From Streptomyces sp. CB02261 (lineage in GTDB: Bacteria > Actinomycetota > Actinomycetes > Streptomycetales > Streptomycetaceae): 64,000 bases of DNA. The DNA is taken from contig NZ_LIVX01000008.1 in the NCBI RefSeq assembly GCF_001905665.1, positions 1 to 64,000 of the forward strand, written 5' to 3'. The notes below the pieces were generated by a model. It saw nothing but the letters and a program-made list of their open reading frames with translations, did no database searches and was not told the origin of the DNA. Positions 24,118-33,096 of this stretch are shown here, in pieces. A program made the translations under genes and the position numbers. Each line of letters starts with the position of its first letter. The stretch's first letter is position 1.

Positions 24118-25860
24118 TCAGGGCCGGGGCACGTTGCGCAGGTTGGAGCGGGCCATCTGGACCATCCGGCCCACTCCCCCGTCCAGGACGATCTTGCTGG
24201 CGGAGAGGGCGAAGCCGGTCACCATGTCGGCGCGGATCTTCGGCGGGATGGACAGCGCGTTGGGATCGGTGACGACGTCCACGAGCGCCGGGCCCTTGTG
24301 CTTGAAGGCGTCCTTGAGGGCGCTCGCCAGCTGTTTGGGCTTCTCGACGCGGACGCCGTAGGCGCCGGCGGCGCGGGCGATGGCCGCGAAGTCCGGGTTC
24401 TTGTTCGTCGTTCCGTACGAAGGGAGTCCGGCGACCAGCATCTCCAGTTCGACCATGCCGAGCGCGGAGTTGTTGAAGACGATCACCTTCACGGGCAGGT
24501 CGTACTGCACGAGGGTGAGGAAGTCGCCCATCAGCATGGAGAATCCGCCGTCGCCGGAGAGCGAGACGACCTGGCGGCCGAGGTCGGTGAACTGCGCGCC
24601 GATGGCCTGGGGCAGGGCGTTCGCCATCGAGCCGTGACTGAAGGAGCCGATGATCCTGCGCCGCCCGTTGGGGCTGAGGTAGCGGGCCGCCCACACGTTG
24701 CACATGCCGGTGTCGACCGTGAACACGGCGTCGGGGTCGGCCAGTTCGTCGATGACGGAGGCGACGTACTCGGGGTGGATGGGGACGTGCTTCTCGACCT
24801 TGCGGGTGTAGGCCTTGATGACTCCTTCGAGGGCGTCGGCGTGCTTCTTGAGCATCTTGTCGAGGAAGCGCCGGTCGCTCTTGGCCCGGATCCGCGGGGT
24901 CACGCAGCGCAGGGTCTCGCGGACGTCGCCCCACACGGCGAGGTCGAGCCGGGAGCGGCGGCCGAGGTGCTCGGGCCGGACGTCCACCTGCACGATCTTC
25001 ACGTCGTCGGGGAGGAACGCGTTGTACGGGAAGTCGGTGCCCAGCAGGATCAGCAGATCGCACTCGTGGGTGGCCTCGTAGGCGGCGCCGTACCCGAGGA
25101 GGCCGCTCATCCCGACGTCGTACGGGTTGTCGTACTGGATCCATTCCTTGCCGCGCAGGGCGTGGCCGACGGGGGCCTTGAGCCGTTCGGCGAACTGCAT
25201 CACCTCGGCGTGCGCCCCGGCCGTGCCGCTGCCGCAGAAGAGCGTCACCCGGTCGGCCTCGTCGATCATCCGGACGAGGGCGTCGATCTCGGCGTCCCCC
25301 GGACGGACGGTCGGCCGGGTGGTCACGAGGGCCGTCCCCAGCGCCTTCTCCGGGGCCGGCTGGGAGGCGATGTCGCCGGGCAGCGAGACCACGCTGACGC
25401 CCCGGCGGCCGACGGCGTGCTGGATCGCCGTGTGGAGCAGCCGGGGCATCTGCTGCGGGTTGGAGATGAGTTCGCTGTAGTGGCTGCACTCGCGGAACAG
25501 CTGGTCGGGGTGGGTCTCCTGGAAGTAGCCCAGGCCGATCTCGCTGGACGGGATCTGCGAGGCGAGGGCCAGGACGGGGGCCATCGAGCGGTGGGCGTCG
25601 TACAACCCGTTGATCAGGTGCAGGTTGCCCGGTCCGCAGGAGCCCGCGCAGGCGGCGAGGCTGCCGGTGATCTGCGCCTCGGCGCCGGCGGCGAAGGCCG
25701 CGACCTCCTCGTGCCGCACCTGGATCCAGTCGATGCCCCGGGTACGGCGGATCGCGTCGACGACGGGGTTGAGGCTGTCCCCGACGACGCCGTACAGGCG
25801 TCGCACGCCCGCGCGCACGAGGATGTCGACGAACTGTTCCGCCACGTTCTGTTTGGCCAT
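24118..25860 (-). CDS. poxB: Pyruvate dehydrogenase (quinone), PoxB type
   Basis: 580 aa thiamin-diphosphate flavoenzyme that oxidatively decarboxylates pyruvate to acetate and reduces membrane quinone. N-terminal domain: YGVVGDSLNPVVDA, the ThDP-activating Glu in RHEEVAAFAA, and GSCGPGNLHLINGLYDAH. C-terminal ThDP site: GDGGFSMLMGDF and FNNSALGMVELEML. PoxB differs from acetolactate synthase in the VGDSLNP and THPDQLFRECSHY segments seen here. It is transcribed 27 nt after the PP2C-like gene on the same strand. Confidence 0.9.
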   Translation of the reverse strand: MAKQNVAEQFVDILVRAGVRRLYGVVGDSLNPVVDAIRRTRGIDWIQVRHEEVAAFAAGAEAQITGSLAACAGSCGPGNLHLINGLYDAHRSMAPVLALASQIPSSEIGLGYFQETHPDQLFRECSHYSELISNPQQMPRLLHTAIQHAVGRRGVSVVSLPGDIASQPAPEKALGTALVTTRPTVRPGDAEIDALVRMIDEADRVTLFCGSGTAGAHAEVMQFAERLKAPVGHALRGKEWIQYDNPYDVGMSGLLGYGAAYEATHECDLLILLGTDFPYNAFLPDDVKIVQVDVRPEHLGRRSRLDLAVWGDVRETLRCVTPRIRAKSDRRFLDKMLKKHADALEGVIKAYTRKVEKHVPIHPEYVASVIDELADPDAVFTVDTGMCNVWAARYLSPNGRRRIIGSFSHGSMANALPQAIGAQFTDLGRQVVSLSGDGGFSMLMGDFLTLVQYDLPVKVIVFNNSALGMVELEMLVAGLPSYGTTNKNPDFAAIARAAGAYGVRVEKPKQLASALKDAFKHKGPALVDVVTDPNALSIPPKIRADMVTGFALSASKIVLDGGVGRMVQMARSNLRNVPRP

Positions 25861-25887
25861 GGCTCCATCAACACACGGCCCGGCGGG

Positions 25888-27330
25888 TTACGCCTCCCAG
25901 ACGCCCACCCCTGTACGGTCGTCGGCGTAACCGGTCACCCGCAGCTGGGTGTCGGCGAGGAAGGCGGCGAGTCCGGGCGCCTCCGCGTCGGCCCAACGGG
26001 CGGCGAGCTCGCGGGCGAGCTCGGGTTCGCCGCGCATCGGCTCGGCGAGGCCGGGCGAGGCGAGGAGCAGGGTGTCACCGGGACGGGCGACGGAGGCCCG
26101 GAAGCGGAACGGCTCGGCGGGCGGCGGCACGGGTTCCTCGACGAGCGGCGCGGGAGCGGTGGTGATGCCCAGGTCCATGGTGAGCCGGTCGCCCTCCTCG
26201 GTCTCGGAGGCGACGGCCTCCGCGGGCGGGCTCGGGGGCGGCGAGCCGAAGCCGACGACGGGGGCGCCGGTGACGGCGGCCGGCTCGGGCAGGAGCGGTT
26301 CGATGTCCTGCCAGGCGCCGTCGCGCAGCCGGAAGAGACCACCGCCGCCGATGCCGAAGAAGACCCGGGTGCGGCAGGCGGGGTCGGCGGGGACGAGCAG
26401 GCAGCGGAGGGTCGCGGTGTACTCGTCGGCGGCGAGCCCCCGGTCGGCGGCGCGGGCCCGGAGCTTGCCGTACGTACGGTCGGTGAGCCGGTGCAGTCCG
26501 GACTTAAGGTCGCCGCGGCGACCGGTCCTGATGTCCTCGGAGAGCCGGGCGTGGCTGCGGCAGACGGCCTCGGCGATCCAGCGGCAGACGTCGGCGGCGG
26601 CGAGGTGGGCGTCCTCGGCGGCGCGGGATCCGGCGGCGACGGCGACGAGGACGAGCGCGGTCTCGTCGTGGCCGAAGCGGGCGGTGAGCAGGGCGTCGCG
26701 GCGGGGCTCGCCCCGGTAGCGGGCGGAGTCGCCGCGTACGGAGGCGGCGCGCACGGTGCAGGCGCCGTAGCGGGCGCCGTCGAGGACGGTGTCGGGGACC
26801 AGTTCGCCGAGCTCCCCGGGCCGGGCGACGGGCAGGGCGGTCGGCTCGGGCTCGTAGGTGGGCGGGCGGCTGCCGACGAAGCCGGTGCGGGGCCGGGGCA
26901 CGGAGACCTCGACGGTGAGGTCGGCCTCGGTCTCGGACTCGGCGCCCTGCTCGGCCGCGTCAGGGGCAGCGCCGGGGGGCGGCGGCAGCGGCACGTGGAC
27001 GGTGGGCGTCTCCACGGGGGGCGGGACGGGTGGCGGCGGTGAGGGGAAGGTGCGGGGTCCGGCCGCCCGCGACTCCCAGGGGGCCCGGCCGTCGGTGACC
27101 TCGGCGGGCGCGGGAGGCGTGGGAGGCGCGGGAGGAGCGGGAGGCGCGGGAGGCGTGGGAGGCGTGGAGGCGAGGACCTGACCGGGTGACGGGTCCGGCG
27201 GGCCCGTGGTGGCGCGGGTCGCCGCGGCGAAGTGGTCGTCGAGGGTGTCGCCCGAGACCGCCGGGGCCGTGTCCGGCGCCGACTCGTCGTAGAGCTTGTC
27301 CCACCAGTTGCTGTCCCCCTGCTGAGTCAT
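25888..27330 (-). CDS. PP2C-like protein with proline-rich N-terminus, probably catalytically degenerate
   Basis: 480 aa. It starts with MTQQGDSNWWDKLYD, then about 110 residues of Pro/Ala-rich, presumably disordered sequence encoded partly by 9-bp tandem repeats. The rest resembles the PP2C phosphatase fold (ARYGACTVRAASVRGDSARY, DALLTARFG, LVLVAVAAGSRAAEDAHLAA). The usual metal-binding signature (a D-G pair in the VADGMGG loop) is replaced by AVAAGSRAAED, and the first Arg/Glu-Asp motif is altered, so enzymatic activity is doubtful. ATG at 27330 has AGGGG upstream. No kinase partner is adjacent. Confidence 0.65.
   Translation of the reverse strand: MTQQGDSNWWDKLYDESAPDTAPAVSGDTLDDHFAAATRATTGPPDPSPGQVLASTPPTPPAPPAPPAPPTPPAPAEVTDGRAPWESRAAGPRTFPSPPPPVPPPVETPTVHVPLPPPPGAAPDAAEQGAESETEADLTVEVSVPRPRTGFVGSRPPTYEPEPTALPVARPGELGELVPDTVLDGARYGACTVRAASVRGDSARYRGEPRRDALLTARFGHDETALVLVAVAAGSRAAEDAHLAAADVCRWIAEAVCRSHARLSEDIRTGRRGDLKSGLHRLTDRTYGKLRARAADRGLAADEYTATLRCLLVPADPACRTRVFFGIGGGGLFRLRDGAWQDIEPLLPEPAAVTGAPVVGFGSPPPSPPAEAVASETEEGDRLTMDLGITTAPAPLVEEPVPPPAEPFRFRASVARPGDTLLLASPGLAEPMRGEPELARELAARWADAEAPGLAAFLADTQLRVTGYADDRTGVGVWEA
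27117..27170. repeat. Six 9-bp tandem units in PP2C-like gene
   Basis: Units of the form GCGYGGGAG repeated six times (five near-identical, the last slightly altered). On the coding strand they encode Ala/Pro/Thr-Pro-Pro tripeptides of the linker. This could vary in copy number between strains. Confidence 0.85.
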
Positions 27331-27398
27331 GCCCCTATTTTCCACCGCGCACGGCGTCCGAAAACGGGACATCAGGAAAACCGTCGCCGCGAAGGGGT

Positions 27399-27446
27399 GG
27401 TCCGCCGGGCGACCCCACCCCCCACGGGAAGGACGCCCGGCGGACC
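27399..27446. terminator. 13-bp inverted repeat after subtilisin gene
   Basis: GGTCCGCCGGGCG (27399-27411) pairs with CGCCCGGCGGACC (27434-27446), enclosing a 22-nt loop. It starts 8 bp downstream of the subtilisin stop on the minus strand. Confidence 0.65.
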
Positions 27447-27453
27447 GGCGTGG

Positions 27454-30400
27454 TCAGCGCACGTCGTAGGCGCGGACCACGGTCTGGGTGACGGAGTTGC
27501 CGTTGGCGTCCGTCAGTTCGGTCTTCAGGGTGACGGGCCTGCCGGTCGCGCCCGTGTGGTTCACGGTCGCGGTCCAGTGACCGCCGTGCTGGGAGACCCG
27601 CGCTTCGGTCCAGGTCGTACCCCCGTCGTAGGAGTACGAAAGCTTCGCCGAGGTGAGCGCTGCGGGGGTGTAGCCCGCGTGACCCGTCGCGGTGAGGCCG
27701 ATGTGCTGGCCGTCGGTCGCGGCGAGGGTCTTGAGTCCGTCCTCCGGAAGATCGTACCGGGGGAAGAGAATCGGGATGCCCTGAGAATAGACGCTCTCGT
27801 CAAGCTTGGAGGTGAATTTCCAGATCGAGTTGACGGAAGTGGAGCGGGCCCACACCTTGCTGCCGATCTTCATGGTGTTCTGTTCGAGCGTGTACGTCCC
27901 GGCTTCGGCCGGTACCTCGAAGACGCCGAAGGGCCAGGAGTTCTCGCCGAGGAGTTCGCCGTCGCGGCTGAGCCGAACGTTGCCGATGTCGCCGAAGGAG
28001 CCGGGTTCCGCGTGGTGGGTGCCGTCGCCCCACATGGCGTTCGCGAAGCCGATGAGGTTGCCCTGCCGTTCGGAGACGAGGACCGGCTCGCCGGTCGTGT
28101 CGCGCGGGGCGGTGGGGGCGATGACTCCGTCGTACCAGCGCTCGGTGCGGCGCTCGCCGGGTGTGTAGGCGTGACGGGCGCCGATCATGAGCTCACCGAA
28201 CGGGAAGCTGCTGTTGACCATCTGGCTCCAGGCGGTGTCACCGGCGGTGTGGTACTCGGTGCGGGTGCCGGGAGCGGGGACGGTCTCGAGGGAGCCGAAG
28301 GAGACGGCGACGCCGTTGGGACGGTGGGCGGTGGGGAAGTCGGTGAAGTCGGTGGTGATGCCGGCCGAGCCGTAGGTGGCGTCGGTACGGCCCAACTGGG
28401 CGTCGCGGACGCGGTAGTTCCTGTCGTCGCGGAGTGCACGGGTCTCGGGGAACGCGAGGTTGTAGACGTACGGGGTCTTCGCGGTGGCCTGCCAGGCGAG
28501 GGTGACCTCGCCCGCCGCCAGCCTGCCCAGGAGCGCGGTCGCCTCCGTGGACGGGACGGAGAGGACCGGCAGGCCGAGGCCGGTGAAGCCTCCGCCCGGG
28601 TACCAGCGGCCGGGGGCCGAGTGGTACGCGACGACGGCGACAGCGCCGGCGGCCTTGGCATCGCGTGCGAGGGCGCCCGCGCCGGTGGCGCCGTCGGGCA
28701 GCCGGACCAGGGCGACGCGGCCCTGGACGCCGGCGGCCCTCAGCTCCTCCGGGGTGCCGGTGCCCGCGTCGACGAGACGGGCGGAGCCGGTGCCGTCGAG
28801 GTTGTCCGAGGCGAGGGAGGCGGTGAGCGGGTGCAGGGTCAGGCCGTCGGTGGTGCGCAGCGAGGTGATCTGCGGGGCGGCGGCGCGCCAGTAGCTGCCG
28901 AACTCGAAGTCGCCCTCGTCGGTGGTTCCTTCGACGGAGGCGTAGTAGCCGCGGAGGGTGCGCGGTCCGGCGGCGGTGCCGGCGTGCAGCCAGGTGTCGT
29001 CCCAGGAGCGGGCGAACGCGAGGGTGGCGCCGCGCAGTTCGGTGGGCCGGTCGGCGCGCACCGTGAGCCTGTGGGCCTTGCGGGCGTCGAGGGCGACCGT
29101 GGTGTCCTTCTTCAGCTCCAGCTGGGGGCGGCCGAGGTAGCTGAGCGAGTCGTTGAGTGTGGCGCCCTCGCCCGCGTCGGGTGTGGTCACGAAGGAGGAG
29201 AGGAAGTAGCTGCCGGGGCGCAGGCGGTAGACCTGGTCGGCGGCGCCGTCGTTGAAGCGGCGCTCGCCGCTCGCGTCGTCGGTGCCGATGACGTCGAGGG
29301 AGGAGGCGCCCGACGCGGGCCGGCCCAGGCGGTCGATCAGCTTGACGCGGAGGGTGACGGTCTCGGGCTCGACGTGGAGCGAGAACGGGGTGGAGACGTG
29401 GACGCCGCCCGTGCCGGTGGCGATCACGCGACCGGTGACGTCGCCGTACTGGGCGCGGTCCAGGTGGGCCGTGGGATCGAGGTGCAGCGGGACCCGGACG
29501 GTGGCGCCGGCCGGGACGGTGACGGTGCGCCGGTCGAGCCGCGCCACCGCGCTCCGTATGCGGGAGCCGTCGTTGCCGGTGACCTTCTCGACGGCCAGGT
29601 TCAGGGTGACCGGGGCGGCGGAGGTGTTGGTGTACGGGACGGAGACCGTGGTGCGGTCGGTCCGGTCCTGCGGCCAGGCGAAGGTGCCGCCCTGGACGGC
29701 GGGCGAGCCGAGGACCGTCTGGTCGATCGCGGCCTTGACGTCGAGGCGGCCGCCGCCGACCTCGCGGACGTCACCGGGGACGGAGCTGTCGGCGGAGGCG
29801 ACGAGCGCGGACTTGATCTGCCGGCCGGTCCAGTCGGGGTGGCGCTGCTTGACGATGGCGGCGGCGCCCGCGACGTGCGGGGTGGCCATCGACGTACCGG
29901 ACATCGACCGGTAGGCGTAGACGCCGCGGCCGCCCGCCGCCGCGGCGGAGATGCCGACGCCGGGCGCGGCCAGCTCGGGCTTGAGGGTGTGGTGGACGAT
30001 CGTCGGGCCGCGGCTGGAGAAGTACGCGGTGGAGTCGTCGCGGTCGGTGGCGCCGACGGTGAGGACGCCGGGGGCGCAGCCGGGCGAGGAGACCGTGTTG
30101 AGGGCCGGGCCCGAGTTGCCGGCGGCGACGACGAACAACGTGCCGTCGGTCCGGGCGAGTTCCTCGGCCGCGACGCTCATCGGGTCGGTGCAGTCGGTCG
30201 GTACGGAGCTGCCGAGGCTCATCGAGACGACGTCGGCGCCCTGGGCGACGGCCCACTCCATGCCCGCGATGATCCAGGAGGCGGCGCCGGATCCGGAGTC
30301 GTCGAGGACCTTGCCGTTGAGGAGGGCGGCGCCGGGCGCGACGCCCTTCTTCCTGCCGTCGCTCGCCGCGCCCGAGCCGCCGACGGTGGAGAGGGTGTGG

Positions 30401-31215
30401 GTGCCGTGGCCCTGGAAGTCGCCCGTGGTCGGCGAGTCGGTGAAGTTCTGCGAGGCGGTGACGCGGCCCTTGAGGTCGGGGTGCTCGACGTCCGCGCCGG
30501 TGTCCAGGACGGCGACCGTGGTGCCCGTGCCGTCGTAGCCGGCGGCCCAGGCCTCGGGGGCGTGGACCTGCCCTGTCGAGCGTTCCAGGGTGGCCTGGAC
30601 CTTGCGGTCGAGCCAGAGCTTGGTGATGCCGGAGGCGGAGCGGGCCGTGGGGGCGTTCAGCTCGGCCCAGAAGGTGGCGGCCTGCTTCTTCTCCGCCGTG
30701 AGCGCGACGCCGTCGACGGCCCTGAGGACCTGGCCGCGGCGGGCGCCGCGGGGGGCGGCGGGGACGGAGCGGGCGAGGTCGGTGCCGTAGACGGCGATGA
30801 GCGGGAGCGTGGTGGTGGCGGCGTCGTCGTAGCCCTGGCGGACGAGTCCGGTGACGTTGAAGAGTTCCTCGTCGACGCGGCCGGCGGCGAGCGCGGCGGT
30901 GGCGGCCTCGGGGTACACGTACAGGTCCGGGCCGGAGCGGCGGGTCTGGACCAAGGGGACGGTCCCGTCCTCGCGGGGCAGTGCGGTGGCGGCCGGCGCG
31001 CCGTCGGCGCCGCGGGTGACCACGACGCGGTCGCCGGTGACCAGGGTCACCGTGGCGGGGCGGTCCCCGGCGCGGGCCTGGGCCTCGCCGCCGACCAGCG
31101 GTCGCTTGCCGGCCGTGTCGTCCTGCGGCTCGTTCGCCGCGGACGGCGCGACCGCGGTGACGGCCAGGACGGCGGCTGTCGCCGCCCCCAGGGCCGTACG
31201 CGAAATCGGGCGCAT
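27454..31215 (-). CDS. Secreted S8 subtilisin-family serine protease
   Basis: 1253 aa. Signal peptide MRPISRTALGAATAAVLAV...; then a propeptide region; then the catalytic domain with triad D238 (AVLDTGADVEHPDL), H270 (GHGTHTLSTVGG) and S442 (MSGTSMATPHVAGA). A protease-associated-like segment follows at about 860-940 (ALVRLPDGATGAGALARDAK), and the C-terminal ~300 residues are beta-rich and end in an Ig-like domain (SYDGGTTWTEARVSQHGGHW). The length fits large Streptomyces extracellular subtilases. ATG at 31215 has GGGGAGAGCG ahead; there is no cell-wall anchor. The divergent TrmB/LuxR-type gene probably regulates it. Confidence 0.93.
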   Translation of the reverse strand: MRPISRTALGAATAAVLAVTAVAPSAANEPQDDTAGKRPLVGGEAQARAGDRPATVTLVTGDRVVVTRGADGAPAATALPREDGTVPLVQTRRSGPDLYVYPEAATAALAAGRVDEELFNVTGLVRQGYDDAATTTLPLIAVYGTDLARSVPAAPRGARRGQVLRAVDGVALTAEKKQAATFWAELNAPTARSASGITKLWLDRKVQATLERSTGQVHAPEAWAAGYDGTGTTVAVLDTGADVEHPDLKGRVTASQNFTDSPTTGDFQGHGTHTLSTVGGSGAASDGRKKGVAPGAALLNGKVLDDSGSGAASWIIAGMEWAVAQGADVVSMSLGSSVPTDCTDPMSVAAEELARTDGTLFVVAAGNSGPALNTVSSPGCAPGVLTVGATDRDDSTAYFSSRGPTIVHHTLKPELAAPGVGISAAAAGGRGVYAYRSMSGTSMATPHVAGAAAIVKQRHPDWTGRQIKSALVASADSSVPGDVREVGGGRLDVKAAIDQTVLGSPAVQGGTFAWPQDRTDRTTVSVPYTNTSAAPVTLNLAVEKVTGNDGSRIRSAVARLDRRTVTVPAGATVRVPLHLDPTAHLDRAQYGDVTGRVIATGTGGVHVSTPFSLHVEPETVTLRVKLIDRLGRPASGASSLDVIGTDDASGERRFNDGAADQVYRLRPGSYFLSSFVTTPDAGEGATLNDSLSYLGRPQLELKKDTTVALDARKAHRLTVRADRPTELRGATLAFARSWDDTWLHAGTAAGPRTLRGYYASVEGTTDEGDFEFGSYWRAAAPQITSLRTTDGLTLHPLTASLASDNLDGTGSARLVDAGTGTPEELRAAGVQGRVALVRLPDGATGAGALARDAKAAGAVAVVAYHSAPGRWYPGGGFTGLGLPVLSVPSTEATALLGRLAAGEVTLAWQATAKTPYVYNLAFPETRALRDDRNYRVRDAQLGRTDATYGSAGITTDFTDFPTAHRPNGVAVSFGSLETVPAPGTRTEYHTAGDTAWSQMVNSSFPFGELMIGARHAYTPGERRTERWYDGVIAPTAPRDTTGEPVLVSERQGNLIGFANAMWGDGTHHAEPGSFGDIGNVRLSRDGELLGENSWPFGVFEVPAEAGTYTLEQNTMKIGSKVWARSTSVNSIWKFTSKLDESVYSQGIPILFPRYDLPEDGLKTLAATDGQHIGLTATGHAGYTPAALTSAKLSYSYDGGTTWTEARVSQHGGHWTATVNHTGATGRPVTLKTELTDANGNSVTQTVVRAYDVR

Positions 31216-31282
31216 CGCTCTCCCCGTCTGATTCCGGAGAACAGGCACAGAACACCCGTCTCCGAAGGCTGTTGATGCTGCG

Positions 31283-31360
31283 GTGGCGCCACATTGGCAG
31301 AGGTGAGGGCGGTGCAGGGATGATGGGGACGGCGGGAATACGCCGTGGCCGTTTCCCGCC
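31283..31360. promoter_or_regulatory. Divergent promoter region with two dyads
   Basis: Between the subtilisin and the TrmB/LuxR-type regulator starts. It holds a perfect 10-bp palindrome GTGGCGCCAC (31283-31292) and the inverted repeat GGCGGGAA ... TTCCCGCC (31331-31338 with 31353-31360, 14-nt spacer). Either could be an operator for the adjacent regulator. Confidence 0.4.
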
Positions 31361-31447
31361 AGGTCACCAACGGAACGAATGCCTCCGGTGAATGTCCCGG
31401 GAAGATCGGGGACCCTCGCCGGGGGTTCGGCGAGGGGCGGGGCATCC

Positions 31448-32431
31448 ATGCTGGGAGCGATAGGACTCGACGAGCGCCAGGAGTCCGCGTACCGGGCGCT
31501 GGTCGCCCTGGGCGCGGCCGAGGTGACGGACCTCGCGCACCGGCTCGCCCTGCCCGAGCGGGACACCGAGCGGACGCTGCGCCGGCTCGAGTCGCAGGGG
31601 CTCGCCGCCCAGTCCTCGGCCAGGATCGGCCGGTGGGTGGCGGCGCCGCCGGGGGTGGCGCTCGGCGCCCTGCTGACCCAGCAGCGCCACGAGCTGGAGC
31701 AGGCGGAGCTGGCGGCGAAGCTGCTGGCCGAGGAGTACCGGGCGGAGGCGGCGGACGCGGCCGTGCACGACCTGGTGGAGGTGGTGACCGGGGCGAGCGC
31801 CGTCACCCACCGCTTCCTCCAGCTCCAGCTGGGCGCGCAGGAGGAGGTCTGCGCCCTGGTGACGGGCAAGCCGGTCGCCGTCTCCGGGATGGAGAACGAC
31901 GCGGAGGAGCAGGCGGCCGGGCGGGGGGTGCGCTACCGGGTGGTGATCGAGCGTGAGGTGCTCTCGCTCCCCACCGGGCTCCTCGAACTCTCGGCGGCGC
32001 TGGGCCGTGAGGAGCGGATCCGGGTCGCGGACCGGGTCCCCACGAAGCTGGTGATCGCCGACGGGACCCTGGCGATGGTGCCGCTGACCGGGCGGGGCGC
32101 GGAGCCCGCGGCGCTCGTCGTGCACGCGAGCGGGCTCCTGGAATCGCTGATGGGCCTGTTCGAGTCGGTGTGGCGCGACGCGCTGCCGCTGCGGCTCGGG
32201 GCGGGGGCGCAGATCACCGAGGACGAGGCGCCGGGCCCGGACGTGATGGACCTGGAGATCCTGTCGCTGCTGCTCGCCGGGATGACGGACGCGAGCGTGG
32301 CCAAGCAGCTGGACCTGGGGCTGCGGACGGTGCAGCGGCGGGTGAAGGGGCTCATGGAGCTGACCGGGGTGACGACGCGGTTGCAGCTGGGCTGGCACGC
32401 GTACGAGAAGGGCTGGGTGGCGCGCGGGTGA
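31448..32431 (+). CDS. TrmB/LuxR-type helix-turn-helix regulator
   Basis: 327 aa. The N-terminal TrmB-like winged helix (LGAIGLDERQESAYRALVAL, ERDTERTLRRLESQGL) is followed by a coiled region (QQRHELEQAELAAKLLAEEY), a PLD-like middle (YRVVIEREVL ... VPTKLVIADG), and a C-terminal LuxR-type HTH (ILSLLLAGMTDASVAKQLDL then RTVQRRVKGLMELTG). This architecture is common in Streptomyces beside secreted protease genes. ATG at 31448. It is divergent from the subtilisin gene with 232 bp between starts. Confidence 0.85.
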   Translation: MLGAIGLDERQESAYRALVALGAAEVTDLAHRLALPERDTERTLRRLESQGLAAQSSARIGRWVAAPPGVALGALLTQQRHELEQAELAAKLLAEEYRAEAADAAVHDLVEVVTGASAVTHRFLQLQLGAQEEVCALVTGKPVAVSGMENDAEEQAAGRGVRYRVVIEREVLSLPTGLLELSAALGREERIRVADRVPTKLVIADGTLAMVPLTGRGAEPAALVVHASGLLESLMGLFESVWRDALPLRLGAGAQITEDEAPGPDVMDLEILSLLLAGMTDASVAKQLDLGLRTVQRRVKGLMELTGVTTRLQLGWHAYEKGWVARG

Positions 32432-32501
32432 GGGTGCGCGCGGCCCGCCGGACCTCCCGCGGCCCGGTACCGCCTGGCGCGCCGGGTCCGGTCGGCGCCG
32501 T

Positions 32502-33005
32502 TCAGCCCCAGAGCACCGCGCCCGCCCACGCCCCCACGATCAGCAGGCAGGCGAAGAGCTCGACGAGCACGCTCGTGCCGGCCGCCCGCATGACCGCCCG
32601 GGTCGCCGCCCTGGCCTGCCCGTGGCCGCCGAGCCGGAGCCGCTCCGCGAGGTAGATCCCGCCGACGTAGCCGGGGATCGCGCCGACCACCGGGACCAGG
32701 ACGAAGCCCAGGAGCGCGCCCACCCCGGCGTACGTCACCATCCGCCGGGTGATGCCGACGCCCCGGAACCGGCGCGGCGGCAGCTGCCAGACGACGACCT
32801 GGGTGAGCAGCAGCAGTCCGGTGGCGGCGGCCAGCAGGATCCAGGCCAGGTCGGTCCGCTCGTGGAGCGACCACCACAGCATCGCCGCCCACACCAGCCA
32901 CGTCCCCGGCACGCCGGGGACCAGGACCCCGGACAGGCCGAGCAGCATCACCGTCGCGACCATCAGGAGCTGCCACACACCCACGCTGACCAGCGTCTCC
33001 CACAT
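32502..33005 (-). CDS. DUF456 membrane protein
   Basis: About 167 aa with five hydrophobic segments (SVGVWQLLMVATVMLLGLSG, WLVWAAMLWW, WILLAAATGLLLLTQVVVW, VGALLGFVLVPVVGAIPGYV, FACLLIVGAWAGAVLW). The G-rich loop GITRRMVTYAGVGALLGFV and the GGIYLAERLR segment match DUF456. The start is uncertain: ATG at 33005 is the first residue of the conserved part; an in-frame GTG at 33044 is possible, and neither has a clear ribosome site. Function unknown. Confidence 0.65.
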   Translation of the reverse strand: MWETLVSVGVWQLLMVATVMLLGLSGVLVPGVPGTWLVWAAMLWWSLHERTDLAWILLAAATGLLLLTQVVVWQLPPRRFRGVGITRRMVTYAGVGALLGFVLVPVVGAIPGYVGGIYLAERLRLGGHGQARAATRAVMRAAGTSVLVELFACLLIVGAWAGAVLWG

Positions 33006-33096
33006 CCCGGGAACGCGCAGGTCGCGGGCGCCGTCCGGGGCCACGCCCGGAGGGGCCGGGCGCCGTCCGGGGCCCGCCCGGAGGGCCGCGGGAGAC

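Noticed and set aside
24031..27042. 1003-aa open frame on the plus strand opposite poxB and the PP2C-like gene
   Set aside because: Same GC-driven artefact; it spans two real genes and their junction and shows no motif.
27232..31275. 1347-aa open frame on the plus strand opposite the subtilisin gene
   Set aside because: It is composed of low-complexity Gly/Ala/Val/Arg sequence from the complementary reading of a GC-rich gene, with no domain; the minus strand has a full catalytic triad and signal peptide.
17640..32431. Secondary-metabolite or phage gene cluster
   Set aside because: No polyketide, peptide synthetase, terpene, RiPP-maturase, integrase, transposase or phage structural genes are present; the genes are ordinary chromosomal functions.
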